A stretch of 64,000 nucleotides of DNA from Dendrobium chrysotoxum (Eukaryota; Streptophyta; Magnoliopsida; Asparagales; Orchidaceae): contig CM034307.1 of assembly GCA_019925795.1 (NCBI GenBank), positions 60,450,864 through 60,514,863 of the forward strand, written 5' to 3'. A model generated the notes under the pieces. That model was not told the origin of the DNA. It worked only from the letters and a program-made list of their open reading frames with translations, and did not search any database. This document shows, piece after piece, positions 1 through 10,789 of the stretch. Within the stretch, counting starts at the first letter, position 1. Each line of letters starts with the position of its first letter. The position numbers and the translations under genes were made by a program.

Positions 1-224
1 AAATTCAAAAATTGTAATATTTCTTTGTATTTTCAATTTCAAAAAGTTATGTAATTATGTTGATTTTGTAATTTGTAAATTGTAATATACTTTTAAAAAT
101 TAAAATGTAAAGAATTAATAAAATTTTAATTTTATTATTTTCATTGCAATTTGAATTTTATATGTTTAGAATTTATACAGTTTTCAAATTTTATTTTTAA
201 ATTCCTAAAAACTCTCCAAAAAAA

Positions 225-385
225 CGAAATTAGCGGGTTGGCGGGTCGTGTCGACTCGACCCGGGACCCGGGTTCGGGTTCAGGAAGTGGACCCGTTTGG
301 CTAAACGGGTCGGGTTCGGGTCGACCCGTTTAGCGCCGGGTCATTTCGGGTTGAACCCGAACCCGACCCGTTGACCCGAATTGAT
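225..385. repeat. hAT-like subterminal repeat remnant
   Basis: A GC-rich island in very AT-rich DNA, made of alternating ACCCGA and TCGGGT motifs on both strands. The same motif clusters mark the ends of the complete hAT element at 2578-3434 and the remnant near 58.7 kb, so this is probably a decayed end of the same family. No terminal TAGGGGTG and no target duplication were found. Open frames here (Ser-Gly repeats) are products of the repeat. Confidence 0.45.
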
Positions 386-489
386 ATTAAGAGTAAAATG
401 ATAGAAAAAAATAGATCAACTAACCCAGTTATGTTAAAGACATTTATAATATTTTTTATTTTTAATTTATTTTTTCCCCTCAATAACTT

Positions 490-2550
490 AAAATTTAAAA
501 ACTCCAAAAAGGCTGATGTCTATTATAACTTATGTAGATGAGTTCTCATCTACTAATTGGGCCGAAAGTATCAGAGAATTTTTGGTCCATGAGTTCTATA
601 AAATTGCTACCAAATTTGCTATGAATAAGCCACTTAGTTACATAAATAATTTTGTACCTCTCCTAATTGTGAGTGCTATGAGTATCTAAGTATCATTCTA
701 ATTATTAATTCATTTTACTAATTTATTAGCTAATATTATATTTGATCTTATGCATATTTGCTTCTTGGAACACTTCTCACTAAATGACCTATGTACCCTA
801 ATTGAATGTCACGGTTCCTTAGATGGGGCAATACATAAGTTTTATATTATGCCGAGAAGGCTAATAATTTATTTACTACCTTAAAGGAAAGGCATGTATG
901 CATGGATATTTATCCTTGGCTCATTTCAATTAATTCCCCTAAGATTGGAGATTTGCTAACAATAGAATAATTTTTGTGTATATTTTTATATTCTCCAGGG
1001 AGTTACTCATGAGGAAGCAAAAAATATGAATGCTGACAAAACTGCCATATGAATACTCCAAACACAAACTCATCCTCAATCTCCTCACAAAATCCCCTCA
1101 CCAATAACAAAAAAATTCCCCAACCATATCCCTCATTCTCCCCAGCAAACTCGCCCACATTCTACCTGGCAAACCCCCCCCCCCCCCCCCCCCCCCACCA
1201 CCTCTATCACCAGGTTAGGAATGGGCTGGCGTTCAAAAGAAATTGTTTGGTGCACTCTAAAATGTATGCAATAGAATTGAAGAGAGTTTGGTCACCATGC
1301 TTGATCGATTTGAAGCAAATGTTGATTCTCTTAAATATAAGCTTATCCACCATATAACACAATATAAATTTGATCCACAATAACCTCCTGCATCCTTATC
1401 CTCCTCATATGTACATCAAGCCTCCCAGCCCCCTCATATAGCAAGCCACTCCCCCCCCACCCAATATCTTTATAGGAAACCCCCCAACCTCTACAGCTCC
1501 CCCAACTGATACAATTTTTGTTGATTCTTTTTAATCATTGATCGACCTGTAAATAACAAAATTGAATTTGTTGGAAGGGATTTTCTAAGTAAAGAAAAGC
1601 AATTGTTTATGGATGATTACTTTAAAAAGTATTTTGAAAAGTAAGTTTTAGTAACTCTGAATTCTTTAGTTAATTAATGTGCTTTTGTTACTATAATTTT
1701 AATGTGCTTTCACTACTCTTTCATTGCACTTTCATTGGGCTTTCACTGCATTTTTGCTACATTTTTTTGTGCTTTTACTGCGTATTCACTACATATTTTT
1801 TTGTTTGTAGGACTGATATTATTTATTCTTTTGATAACGTAATAATATCGAGAAGTGATGTTGATCTTATAACAAAAAAATACTTGGATAATAACTATAT
1901 AGATGTATTTTCTTTATTACTATTTGAAAAGAATAAGCTTATCATTGGCCTGTTCCAACCCATCTTATCATCTCGCCATTATAATGGTTTAGTATTAATG
2001 TAATAAATAATTTTTATATAATATTATTTTCTTAAGTATTAGTTATATCCTTTGTTGACTTCTTGTAGGTATACAAGTAATATAATCAGCATTCCTAGTT
2101 ATACGTCCAACATATAAATCAGGTTTCAGTGAAGGAATGAAATCTTTTACTTCAACCAATCATCCACAATCAGCACTGGGCCCTTTTTTGCAGACAAGCT
2201 GAAGGAGAAAATTTGGAAATTTTATGATTCCTTATCCAATTCATAACACAAGCAAACTCTTTATACAATCGTAAGTTAAAGTAGCATGCATATTGTGTTA
2301 ACTCTTTTCTCGATATAGCCAGTCAACTAATATGTGTTCTTTATTTTATTCAAATAAAAAGCATATATGAGGGCATGAAAGGATATTTTAAAAAAATATA
2401 GTAAAATGGAATGTCCAAGGTGTTCGTGGAATTCCATACCAGACAAACAGTATTGATTGCAAAATATTTGTTTGCAAATATATGAAAAAATTTATTCATC
2501 ACAGCAAAGTGAACTCGGCAAAACATAAAGATTGATAAGTTGAAATTTCA
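490..2550 (+). pseudogene. Ulp1-like (C48) cysteine protease gene of a Mutator-like element, decayed
   Basis: All three parts of a Ulp1/SENP catalytic triad can be read on the plus strand. They are a His-Trp pair (codons 2174-2179), the Asp of a FYDSL block (Asp codon 2226-2228), and the Cys of an S-I-D-C-K-I-F-V-C-K-Y block (Cys codon 2458-2460). The block usually reads DCGVFVC, so Gly is replaced by Lys. Upstream, an exon-like piece ends near 1641 at a GTAAGT donor, and a TTTGTAG acceptor near 1810 leads into ISRSDVDLI...YLDNNYID, the usual start of the domain. A possible N-terminal part lies at about 510-960. Frames shift between the His and Asp blocks and several stops occur, so no protein is made. 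Plant Ulp1-like genes are known inside Mutator-like elements (Kaonashi in Arabidopsis, CUMULE in melon). The FAR1-type transposase facing it supports that reading. N-terminal assignment is weak; the catalytic blocks are clear. Confidence 0.72.
1173..1196. repeat. poly-C tract
   Basis: A run of about 20 C residues within a C-rich stretch. It would encode polyproline in the plus-strand frame starting at 1049. Its length is likely unreliable. Confidence 0.8.
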
Positions 2551-2577
2551 AAATTTAGGGTCAAAGTTGCATACGCC

Positions 2578-3434
2578 TAGGGGTGTCAATATTTAACACG
2601 ACCCGAAACCCGACCTGAAACCGACCAGGAAATTTTCAGGTTCGGGTCAACCTGTTTGACATATGGGTCAGGTTCGGATTCAATAAGTCAACCCGTTTAA
2701 AAAAATCGAGTCAGGTTTGAGTTGACCTGGCAATCCGAAACCGACCTGATTTGACCCGATTTGCAAGATTGCTAGGGACGAGCGTAGACGTTAGGTCGAT
2801 TAGCCCGCTCTCTCTATTGCTTCATTCAAACCGACCCAAAAAAGCCTTGCTTCCTCTCTTCCTCTCGTTTGAAGTAGCCGAGCCGAAGAAGCTGAAGAGG
2901 CAGCACAAACTGAAGCAGATCAACAAACTAAAGTGTAAAGATGGCGGGTGGCATGGGCGTGAACAAGAACAAGTTTATAGAGGACCGGAATCATGCTAGG
3001 TAGAACCTAGAGGTAACCTTCTATTGGACTCTACTCCTCCACCTTTTTATCTTCTTCTTTTTCTTCTACTTATTCTTTTTTTTTTCTTCTCTCCTTTGAA
3101 GGTTTAGTAGAATAGAGAAAGGGAAAGGGGAGTTGCAGTGAGCAGAACTCCTTAACAGTGCTAGCAAACTTCGGTGTTCTCCCGCTAGTGAGCAAAGTAA
3201 CTCTCGCACTTCGGTTGTCGGGATTGAGGACGGAACCCTCCTGTCGTCTTCATTACTCACCAAAGTCGAGTTCCCGGGTCGGGTCAGGTCAACCCGGTAA
3301 CCCGACGGGATGGGTCCGGGTCGGAAGTTTCAACCCGTTTATGTAACCAGGTCAGGTTAGGGTTAACCCGTTTAAACCCGAGTCAATCCGGGTTCAACCC
3401 GAACCCGACCCGCCGACCCGTTTTGACACCCATA
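2578..3434. mobile_element. Non-autonomous hAT transposon with captured gene fragment
   Basis: The element begins TAGGGGTGTCAA and ends TTGACACCCATA, so the 12-base terminal inverted repeats differ at one base. It is flanked by the perfect 8-base direct repeat CATACGCC (2570-2577 and 3435-3442), the target duplication length of hAT elements. About 170 bases inside each end carry clusters of ACCCGA/TCGGGT motifs, as expected for subterminal transposase-binding repeats. The middle, about 2750-3260, has the composition of a plant gene: CT-rich leader, start codon, short exon, splice donor. It encodes no transposase, so it would need one in trans. It sits just after the decayed Ulp1-like gene. 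Confidence 0.9.
2941..3012 (+). pseudogene. Captured first exon of a complex I NDUFB4-like subunit gene
   Basis: Inside the hAT element an ATG at 2941 opens a frame reading MAGGMGVNKNKFIED, followed by residues aligning with the start of the plant mitochondrial NADH dehydrogenase subunit of about 71 residues (Arabidopsis At2g31490 type, NDUFB4-related; recalled, not searched). The family continues W-x-x-A-R-E-N-L-E. Here the Trp codon has become CGG (Arg) and the first Glu codon of ENLE is TAG, a stop at 3001-3003. Right after the ENLE-equivalent codons is GTAACC, a plausible exon 1 donor. A plant-like 5' leader (2790-2940) was captured too. It is a dead fragment. Identification rests on about 20 residues. 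Confidence 0.7.
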
Positions 3435-3639
3435 CATACGCCTTGTTTCTTTCATCGAAGAAATAAATATTTTTGTATATATTTTGTATTATTAGTGATT
3501 CATATTATATTGTATTTTTTATTAATTTTTTATATAAAATAATAAATATTATAATTTTTAATAAAATAATACTAAATTCCTTTAATATTGCATTCCTTTT
3601 ATATTTATATTGTTCCTTAAGTTCATACATGTTGAATAA

Positions 3640-4445
3640 CATTAAAAGTGTAGTGGTGTGGGATATAGAACAAAATAATAAAATTATAGTAAAAGCTTAA
3701 CAAAAGCACACTAAAAGTGCAACAAAATACACAATAAGAGCACAGTAAAAGCTCAATAAAAGCACAGCAAAATCGTAGTAAAATTTTTCTTACACATTTA
3801 ATACATAGTGAAAACACATTTAGTAACATGATCTGAACTAAAACAAATCAATTAATTACAATGAATTTAAAGTACAGTAAAAATACAGTGAATAAGTGCA
3901 GTTAAAAAGAATTAAAAATGAACAGAAATAACTAAGAAATTTCAAAACTATGCAACCTACTTTTAAAAATTGAACAAGATGATGCAGATTCGATACCATT
4001 AATTACGTAGTGAATAAGAAGTGAATATGGAGTAAAAGCACAGTGAAAACATAATAAAAGGACAGTAAAAGCACAATGAATACGCAGTAAAAATACAGTA
4101 AATACATAATGAATATGCAGTAAAAATACAGCAAATACACAAGTTATATTGACATTATTATAAAATTTTCCTTACACATTTAATACATAATGAAAATACA
4201 TTTAGTAAAATGATCTGAAATAAAACAAATTTGATTATGATACAAATTTAAAATTTATGCAACCTAGTTTTAAAAATTGAAGAAGATGATACAAAATAGA
4301 TAACATTGATTACGCAGCAAAAATATAGCAAAAGCGTGATAATCACAGTGAAAACATAGTAAAAACATAGAAAGTACACAAGTTATATTGACATTATCTA
4401 AAAAAGTTTCATTACATATTTAATACATAGTGAAAACACGTTTAA
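3640..4445. repeat. Quasi-periodic GCACAGTAAAA repeat field with higher-order units
   Basis: Dozens of variants of a 10-11 base word close to GCACAGTAAAA follow one another (GCACAGTAAAAG, GCACAATGAATAC, TACAGTAAATAC). Superimposed are three copies of a longer block beginning TTACACATTTAATACAT and continuing into ACATTTAGTAA.ATGATCTGAA, at about 3790, 4171 and 4409. Two of them follow ACACAAGTTATATTGACATT. The complementary strand of the same word fills 1677-1800, inside the apparent Ulp1-like intron, and the same word recurs at 6808-6895. It lies between the two convergent genes of the putative Mutator-like element. No protein is supported here. Confidence 0.75.
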
Positions 4446-5134
4446 TGATATGAGCTGAACTAAAATAACTCATTTTATTATAATGATATTAATACAAATA
4501 CTGAGTTTAATACAAAGTTATTTTTAATTTAATAAACAATCATTACAATAAAAAATTAATACAATTGTAACTTTGAAACAATGATATCCATCATTATCCT
4601 CGTATACTCAGGCCCCAACTAACTGGTTGCTGCTCTAGTTATGAATTTCTCACCGAAGCATTCATGTATGCTTGAGAAATTCATCTATTTTGAATGTGAA
4701 AATATTTCTATTGTATTTTCCTTCACGACAGATTTCTCTGTTGAAAAAATTAAGCTCATCAAAACATATATTGTCTCATAATATATAAAGTAGTCGGTAT
4801 ATTAAATCTTACTTTTAGGCTTCTTCTTCTTTTCTCAGTGGCTCTTCATCCTTGCATTAAAGATATCTTTAGGACTATATTTTAGTGAATTTTATAATTT
4901 TACAATGCCGCCCTGTATATTTCCTACAAACTTATAATTTTTTCTCTTTCCATCAAGAATAAAGTTGATATTTTTAGTCATATCCTTCATTGCAGCCAAC
5001 ATGTACTACTTAGTCAGCTCATCCCCAAGAGCTCGTGTGCTAATTTAACATGCAAATATGTTAAGATGATTTCTGAATATGAATTCACCATCACCTTTAG
5101 AACTATTCTTTCATGTACCTATGCCCATACGGTC

Positions 5135-5137
<3 letters not shown>

Positions 5138-5211
<74 letters not shown>
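5138..5211. repeat. (TA)n microsatellite
   Basis: About 37 uninterrupted TA dinucleotides within the decayed transposase gene. The plus-strand Tyr-Ile open frame over it is an artefact of the repeat. Confidence 0.95.
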
Positions 5212-5215
<4 letters not shown>

Positions 5216-6807
5216 AGCTCATGCTGACCATCACAGCAATAGGCACTTCTAAGGAATTTTCACAATATTCAGCTACGTCAAAACTCTCATGCAGTGAGAA
5301 TACAACAAATCCATCATCTCAAACTTACTATTGATGCATTGAATGCTACTCTCAGTTATATCAAAATGAATAACCCAAGAGTTAGATTAGTCATTATTCT
5401 TTATGCACTTGACAAAAAACTTCGAAGAATCACTTTAGATAAAGTTCATACTCATTTCACCCATACCTTATAAAATTTCTTTTTCAAAGAATAAAAATAA
5501 ATTTCTTGAGTAAAATCGAGCAACTTACTTTAATATTGGGTTACTTTTTATTACAGGTACTATTTTCAGGCTTGCTATATTTGTAATCCTCATCCAGTTC
5601 ACCCTTGTTAAGCCTATAAAATAATCAGTTATAGAATTTGTGAGCTTTGAAATGTCATGACACATATTATAAGCAAACTCGATACACCGTGTGGATAGTA
5701 TGTCCATGCTAAAATGATCCTTATTAAATATTGTTGATCACTTATTCCTTATCCTATAAAGATCCTCTAACAAATCATGGTTGTGCAGGTTCTCTTCCAT
5801 GATCATTTCAGCCCATAGTTTTTCAAACTCATCATTAGAGTCACACTTGCTCAAACACTTATAGAATAGTCACATGATTTTGTTGTTGCCCAACTTTTAG
5901 TGGAATCTTTTTAGAGAAGTGTCATTGGCACAATCTACGAAGAGTGTGAGGTAATACAACTTATATGGCCATATCCATTGCCTAGTCAGATGTTTATCAC
6001 CCATTATTCGTACGAATATCCTAAACAACTATGTAAATGATTCAATTATTTTCTCTGGCAAAAAGGCCACCCCTAGTAAAATATTCTGTCAATGATTATT
6101 AACCCCGATAAATGATTCTCAGACTAAATTATATTTATTAAGCCCATAGCTAGTATAAAAAATTACCACCATACCCATTTCATCAACCCAAAAAATTTTA
6201 ACAATCTATTAAATTCATCAATTTGGACATCCCATGCGAACATGTTATCATCAACTTGACGATTTTTAAATAAAGAATTAGTGTCCACAAATTCAATTTT
6301 TGTACTTTTCTCATTCTGAATAAAGTTGTATGAATCCCTCTTAAAAAATATAATATTATCGATACCTCCAACTTCATCCACAAGGTAGGAAAATGCATTA
6401 ACGATTCTTATCCCGGCTTTTGTCATTGATTTAAGAACTAAAGTTTTCTCATCACAAATATTCTTACATGATCTCAGGAGATATCAATCTGCTGGCCAAG
6501 CTAATTCATGATTGTGAGTTTCAATAAATTTTTTCACCTTCTAAGTTCTAACTTCATCCTCTGCAAACTTAATTATAGCTAGACAACTTGTTCTAATGTT
6601 TGATTTTTGATATTTCATTTGAGAATTCAGATTAACTCTCTTCTTGAAATCAGATTTTGAACAAACAAAGTCCTTGCATTTTATCTTTTTAGAATTTGGC
6701 CAGTAATTGTAATGATCATGGTGCACATTAAAACCAATATTATGGGTATAACTGCAGTAAACCTCGTATGTCCCTTTCTCATCCATATATACACCATGTC
6801 AATACGA

Positions 6808-6905
6808 AGTAAAAGCACAGTAAAAGTACATTGAATGGGCCCAACTTTATTCACACAACGGCTAAAAGCACAGCAAATATGCAATGTTTACTGGGTATCA
6901 CTACG
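6808..6905. repeat. Second patch of the GCACAGTAAAA-type repeat
   Basis: Words such as AAAGCACAGTAAAAGTACA and AAAAGCACAGCAAATATGC match the 3640-4445 field. The patch lies just before the FAR1-type DNA-binding exon on the minus strand and may be intronic. Confidence 0.6.
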
Positions 6906-7058
6906 CTTTGATGCGCTTTTTCTACGTAATAAAGCCTAGCTCCAGTACTATGCTTTGTTTTAGCATGGACATTCTATCAACAACATAGTTAATGTAAACA
7001 ATTATGTAAATTTGGGATGAATTAGAAATTTACCTAAAAGTTGATCCATGCAACAACT

Positions 7059-7178
7059 TTAACCAAGTTAACTTTTGCTTCCTAGACATTTGCATACCTC
7101 CTTTCAGCCTCAACAGCTCCAACCAAATTAACTTCCGCTTCCTAGATGTATGCATATCTCCTTTCAGCCTCCGCATCC
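7059..7178. repeat. Tandem duplication of about 60 bases
   Basis: Two direct copies start AACCAAGTTAACTTTTGC and AACCAAATTAACTTCCGC and continue into GCATACCTCCTTTCAGCCTC-like sequence. On the minus strand each encodes an EAERRYA-type heptad-like peptide, so the duplication lies in the coiled-coil N-terminus of the transposase remnant. Confidence 0.7.
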
Positions 7179-7329
7179 ATTGAGCAAGTCATCTCCTCGA
7201 AGAATGCAACGTTCTCCTTAATCTTCATAAGTTGTTCCTCATTTTTTTCTTTCTCAGTAAGTATCAAAAATTCGGCAGAAGTTCTAAACATTTGAATTTG
7301 AGAGCTTTCGCATATTTTTTCTTAAAATA

Positions 7330-8230
7330 GAGCGCCAACCTTAAAACTTTTTTTCAAAAAATAATAAACTCTGCTTACAAGATAAATAAAAAATAAAATA
7401 CAATTGAATATTCATACATATAATTCATATACCAAAATTTAATTGGAGTATGAACGCCGAGCTTCTTTTGGTCTTCACATCAAATAATTTCTCTTTGATA
7501 AAGCCTATGACCGCAATTTTTTTATAGAGGCCATTTAATCGGAAAAAGGAAATCCGTAACGGCGTCAGTTTGTGCCGTCAAAATCGCGTTTAAAAGAATC
7601 CATCAAAATAGGGATAATATATTTAATAAATAAAATATATATTTTTAATTATTAAGAAAATGAAGAGTTGCGTGGACTTGGTCCATCCCGATTACCTTAC
7701 CCGAGGTGACGACGCGGACCGACTGATCTTTTTTTTAAAGATTTTTTTATATTTATTTTTTTAAAACCAATGACCGATTATTCGCTCCTACACGGCAGAA
7801 GAATAACCTAATTGAATCGTGTTGACGGGAGAAGGAAACACGAAGCAGTATTTAGTTGAACAATGAATGGTTCAGATCGTAAAGTTGATTGAAAGGAACC
7901 GATCTGTGTTACATTATATTTTCGTACGCTAACTTTGTACAGGATCAAAACACTTCCCCACCGACCCAATGGAGAACCAACCGTGAAACTTGCGCACCAA
8001 TAAATTAAAGAACTTTTCGTATTCTCCAAGTGCACAAAATTTCAATTACAGACAAATCTCTGCCGTTTAAACTGCGGGACCCACAAAACAAGTTAGGTTA
8101 GGGTTGTGACTCACTTGATCGGACGGCTACTACCGAATCTGATGAGGGTGGCAAAAATATTGGATCGGATACCAAATGAGGACCATTTGCCTTTAAAATC
8201 CCGCAGCACTACCATTTCGCATTCTCACTC
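7330..8230. other. Intergenic region, possible MULE right border
   Basis: No gene is visible. Around 7540-7600 is a GC-richer patch with GTAACGGCGTCAG and GTGCCGTC words that might belong to the outer end of the decayed Mutator-like element, but no partner was found on the left. The last 100 bases should hold the promoter of the PNRC-like gene. Confidence 0.4.
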
Positions 8231-8314
8231 ATCAAACGAAAGCTCTTTCTCTCTCTAGCTCTCTTGTTTCTCTTCTTCTATTTCGGTTGAGTCGTCGCCG
8301 GCGCTTCTGTAGCG
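8190..8314 (+). promoter_or_regulatory. Probable core promoter and CT-rich leader of the PNRC-like gene
   Basis: A weak TATA-like CTTTAAAATC at about 8191-8200 is followed by a CT-rich stretch (8240-8285) typical of plant 5' leaders, then GTAGCGATGTCC, where the purine three bases before the ATG favours this start. The transcription start is not determined. Confidence 0.35.
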
Positions 8315-8848
8315 ATGTCCACGGCGGTGCTACCGCTCCCAAAGGAGGTCGCATCATATTCATCTCATACTTTACCTCCATCGAAGAAACCCTCGAAGCG
8401 AAAACCGTCCAAGCCTCGGTCCTCCCCTGTCCTGGCCGCGGATAAATCTACTGGCTGGAAGAGTCCCAACCTACTACGTCATCCGGATTCGCCGATTATG
8501 GTTACGAAGATTATACGGTCCAACGCACGGAAGTCGGATTCCAAAGATCTTGTCATGGAGGAGGTGAGGATTCTGAAGCGAGGGGAGGCGATGCGACCGC
8601 TTCTCCCCCCACTTTCCTCCGGGGAAGGCATGGAAAGTTTCATTCCGTGCTTGACCGATCGACTGGGACCAGATCCGAAGGTTCTTCCAAAGCCCTCCGT
8701 GTCGGCCTATGCTGGCCCGGCCTACATCTCGTCTCCTTCTCCTAGTTCTCTTCCTGTTCCTTTCTTTTTGAACAAAGCTGCTTCCAGAGATGATGATGTC
8801 GCCACTAGAAGCATCCGATGCCTCCTTCGTCTTGACGCCAGCCTCTGA
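8315..8848 (+). CDS. PNRC-like proline-rich protein, 177 residues
   Basis: The encoded protein is basic and Ser/Pro-rich at the N-terminus (KKPSKRKPSKPRSS). It has a VMEEVRILKRGE block at about residue 80, a YAGPAYISSPSPSSLPVPFF block at about residues 132-151, and ends in ATRSIRCLLRLD. This order (a V..ILKRGE segment, then SPSPSSLPxPxFF, then ATRxLRxLLRLD) is the pattern of plant proteins with the PNRC motif. In animals that proline-rich motif binds the decapping activator DCP1, so a role in mRNA decay is plausible but inferred. There is no signal peptide or membrane segment. It is a single exon with GC content well above its surroundings, and length and both ends fit the family, so I regard it as intact. 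Decayed copies of its C-terminal part follow. The long antisense frame over it is a shadow. Confidence 0.75.
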   Translation: MSTAVLPLPKEVASYSSHTLPPSKKPSKRKPSKPRSSPVLAADKSTGWKSPNLLRHPDSPIMVTKIIRSNARKSDSKDLVMEEVRILKRGEAMRPLLPPLSSGEGMESFIPCLTDRLGPDPKVLPKPSVSAYAGPAYISSPSPSSLPVPFFLNKAASRDDDVATRSIRCLLRLDASL

Positions 8849-8894
8849 TGTAGATGACAAATCCATCGTTGGATTTCCTCAGTCCGTCGATCTT

Positions 8895-8981
8895 CCTCTA
8901 TTTTTTCAAAAGGAAGATGCGGGGTTTGAAGAATCTGGCACTAGATATCTGTGTAGCATGTTTATGGGCGATGGTCTCTGA
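8895..8981 (+). pseudogene. Possible decayed copy of the PNRC-like C-terminus
   Basis: Read in the frame ending at 8981, the DNA gives LPLFFQKE, then EESGTRYL. This follows the parent order LPxPFF-x-K, then ATRxL. It lies 46 bases after the stop of the intact gene, so it may be a duplicated end or an unused alternative end. A further faint match is at 9285-9340 (AAAGCGCCTTCCAGAAGG against AAAGCTGCTTCCAGAGAT). Similarity is weak and short. Confidence 0.35.
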
Positions 8982-10240
8982 TGGGAGTTTCTTTGCATTG
9001 CTGTGTGTGTCGATGCTATCACCTGATTGATGGTTATTGTTCTTAGTTTCTAATACCGATGGGTTTCAGAAAGATGACATTCTTGTTTACTAGGTTTTAA
9101 ATCTGGATGCTATGTTTGGAAGGTCGTTGTTCATCTAGTTTCATATATGTCGATATATCTATTTATCAGCCAATAAAATGATGTTATGCGTTGTCTATTG
9201 TTTATGTCAGTAAGGGATTGTTTGTATACACTTAGAATTTATTTATTTGGATTCACCATTGCTCGCTACTTCTGATTGTCTTGAAAAAAGCGCCTTCCAG
9301 AAGGCAGGATGTTGGCACAAGAAGCCTCCTGGCACTGAGGTACATGATTAATTCATTGTTTGATTGATGTCGGCAAGTACGGTTCTATTTGATGTTTAAT
9401 TCCTAAATCCTTCTATCTTCCTTTATGTTATTTTTTTTTATAGGCAGATTAGGGTTTTGAGATCAATAGTTGTGTAGTAAGTTTATGGTGGATGGTGTCT
9501 GTTTAGAGATCAATCACTTGCTGCAGGTGTTGATGCTCTCGTCAAGTTGCTGGTTGCAGTTATTAGGTTGGGGTTTTTGATGAATTTCTGAAAGAAAATG
9601 CATTCATTTACTAATTTTTATGATCGGATTTTGTGTTTGATAGATTACTTTTCGTGTAGGTTTTTTTGTCTTGTACATATAGTCTCGTTTATTCATGCTG
9701 ATGCTTCTATTTGGTGTTATGCAGTTTCTAACTTTCTATTAAGAAGTCTTAACGTTTGGAGCTATTGTTATTTAGATAGTTTGAAAGGATTTGATATGAT
9801 TGATTAGGAGGGTACAGAGTTTTGTGAAGCTGCCTGCACATAAACCTGTTGCCATCAAATTGTAGTTTAGTTATTGAGATTATAAAGATTCGTTTTCGTT
9901 GAATTGGTGGGAGAGTTTTGTGGGTCTGTGCTTAGGCCATGCGTTCTGGTGCTAACTCTTGAGAACATTGAATTCCATAAAGCAAGAGGCTGAAATTTCT
10001 AGAACAAATACACAGCTCGCCGTGGTCTTTTGGTTGAGCTTTGGCTACTAGCTATGGATTCAAGTCTTGTTGCATGCGATGTGTGTGAGTCTAATTTAAT
10101 TGGCCTAAATATCTCCAAAAAAAAATCTAGAACAAATAGAATAGTTGACTATCAATAACTTGGCTACTTCGAAAATCGATCGTTGTCGCGGCACTGCTGA
10201 TGAGTCAAGGATCATGAAGCCCCGTTGTAGCCTGTATTTA
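8982..10240. other. 3' flank of the PNRC-like gene, no gene seen
   Basis: T-rich DNA without a convincing coding frame. The first few hundred bases are likely 3' UTR; AATAAA-like words occur near 9170. The 69-residue frame at 9598-9807 has no recognisable feature. Confidence 0.4.
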
Positions 10241-10390
10241 GGTTTCATTTGGAACGGCTTTCTTACTGCTTCTTAAAATAATTTTTTAATATAAAATTTT
10301 TAATTTTTGTACTATAAAATTCTTAATTTTTGTACTAATAATTTATTTTAACAAGCAAAAAAAAAGCTGTAAGTCATTCCAAACGAAGCC
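10241..10390. mobile_element. Tourist-type MITE (PIF/Harbinger)
   Basis: A 150-base element begins GGTTTCATTTGGAACGGCTT, and its other end read inverted is GGCTTCGTTTGGAATGACTT, giving imperfect inverted termini. It is flanked on both sides by TTA (10238-10240 and 10391-10393), the usual three-base target of PIF/Harbinger elements. The interior is AT-rich without coding potential. Confidence 0.8.
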
Positions 10391-10789
10391 TTAGTCTCAC
10401 GGTTATTTCTTAAAATTGTGAATAATTTGGTTCACGGCCAGAAAAAAGCTATTTCGGAATAAATCAGAAGGGATTGTTAAACATACTGTTTTGATATGAT
10501 CAACACCCTTGTCATTGAAGATTGCGCCTCTTCATTTTTTTTTTATACCTTGAGCCGTATCTCTTGAACTGGTCAAGATCAGGGCCGGCTGATACATGAA
10601 AGGTGGTAATGTATAATTAATTGCAGCTGTATCTCTGTAGAAGCTTAACACAACTTAGGTGGAGGAAGCCATGTTTACCGGGTGAGAAGACTCTAAAATG
10701 CTGTGATACTGAGGATTCCAAGTATCTACTCGTTGTGTGGAGGTGGTCAGGACTCTTTGGTGGGTGTTGGGTCTCTTTTCTCCATTCTG

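Larger units (their letters stand above)
4820..7320 (-). pseudogene. FAR1/FHY3-type MULE transposase (MURA-like), decayed
   Basis: Reading the minus strand: about 7320-7020 encodes a Glu/Lys-rich coiled-coil-like N-terminus. Next, 6786-6480 encodes a FAR1-type DNA-binding region with Cys residues in VYCSYTHNIGF, DFVCSKSDF and RTSCLA, ending in the ETHNHEL pair of His residues expected of this WRKY-GCM1-like zinc fold. Then 6470-6165 gives MTKAGIRIVNAF, EVGG and FAWDVQIDEFNRL, matching the start of the MULE transposase domain. Around 5850-5525 comes an FEKLW...NHDLL block and IRNKWST-like residues typical of FHY3/FAR1 relatives. A Lys-rich tail near 4830 may be the C-terminus. In-frame stops and shifts occur throughout, and the 6808-6895 repeat patch looks intronic. 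It faces the Ulp1-like gene tail to tail. Confidence 0.75.

Noticed and set aside
151..507. Gly-Ser-rich frames on both strands
   Set aside because: They arise from ACCCGA/TCGGGT repeats of a hAT element end.
3640..4445. CRISPR-like spacing of short repeats
   Set aside because: Repeats are too short, degenerate and contiguous, without spacers, and the DNA is plant nuclear.
5113..5334. Tyr-Ile repeat protein
   Set aside because: Produced by the (TA)n microsatellite.
8474..8866. 130-codon minus-strand frame
   Set aside because: It is the antisense shadow of the PNRC-like gene, with no recognisable residues and biased by GC-rich codons.
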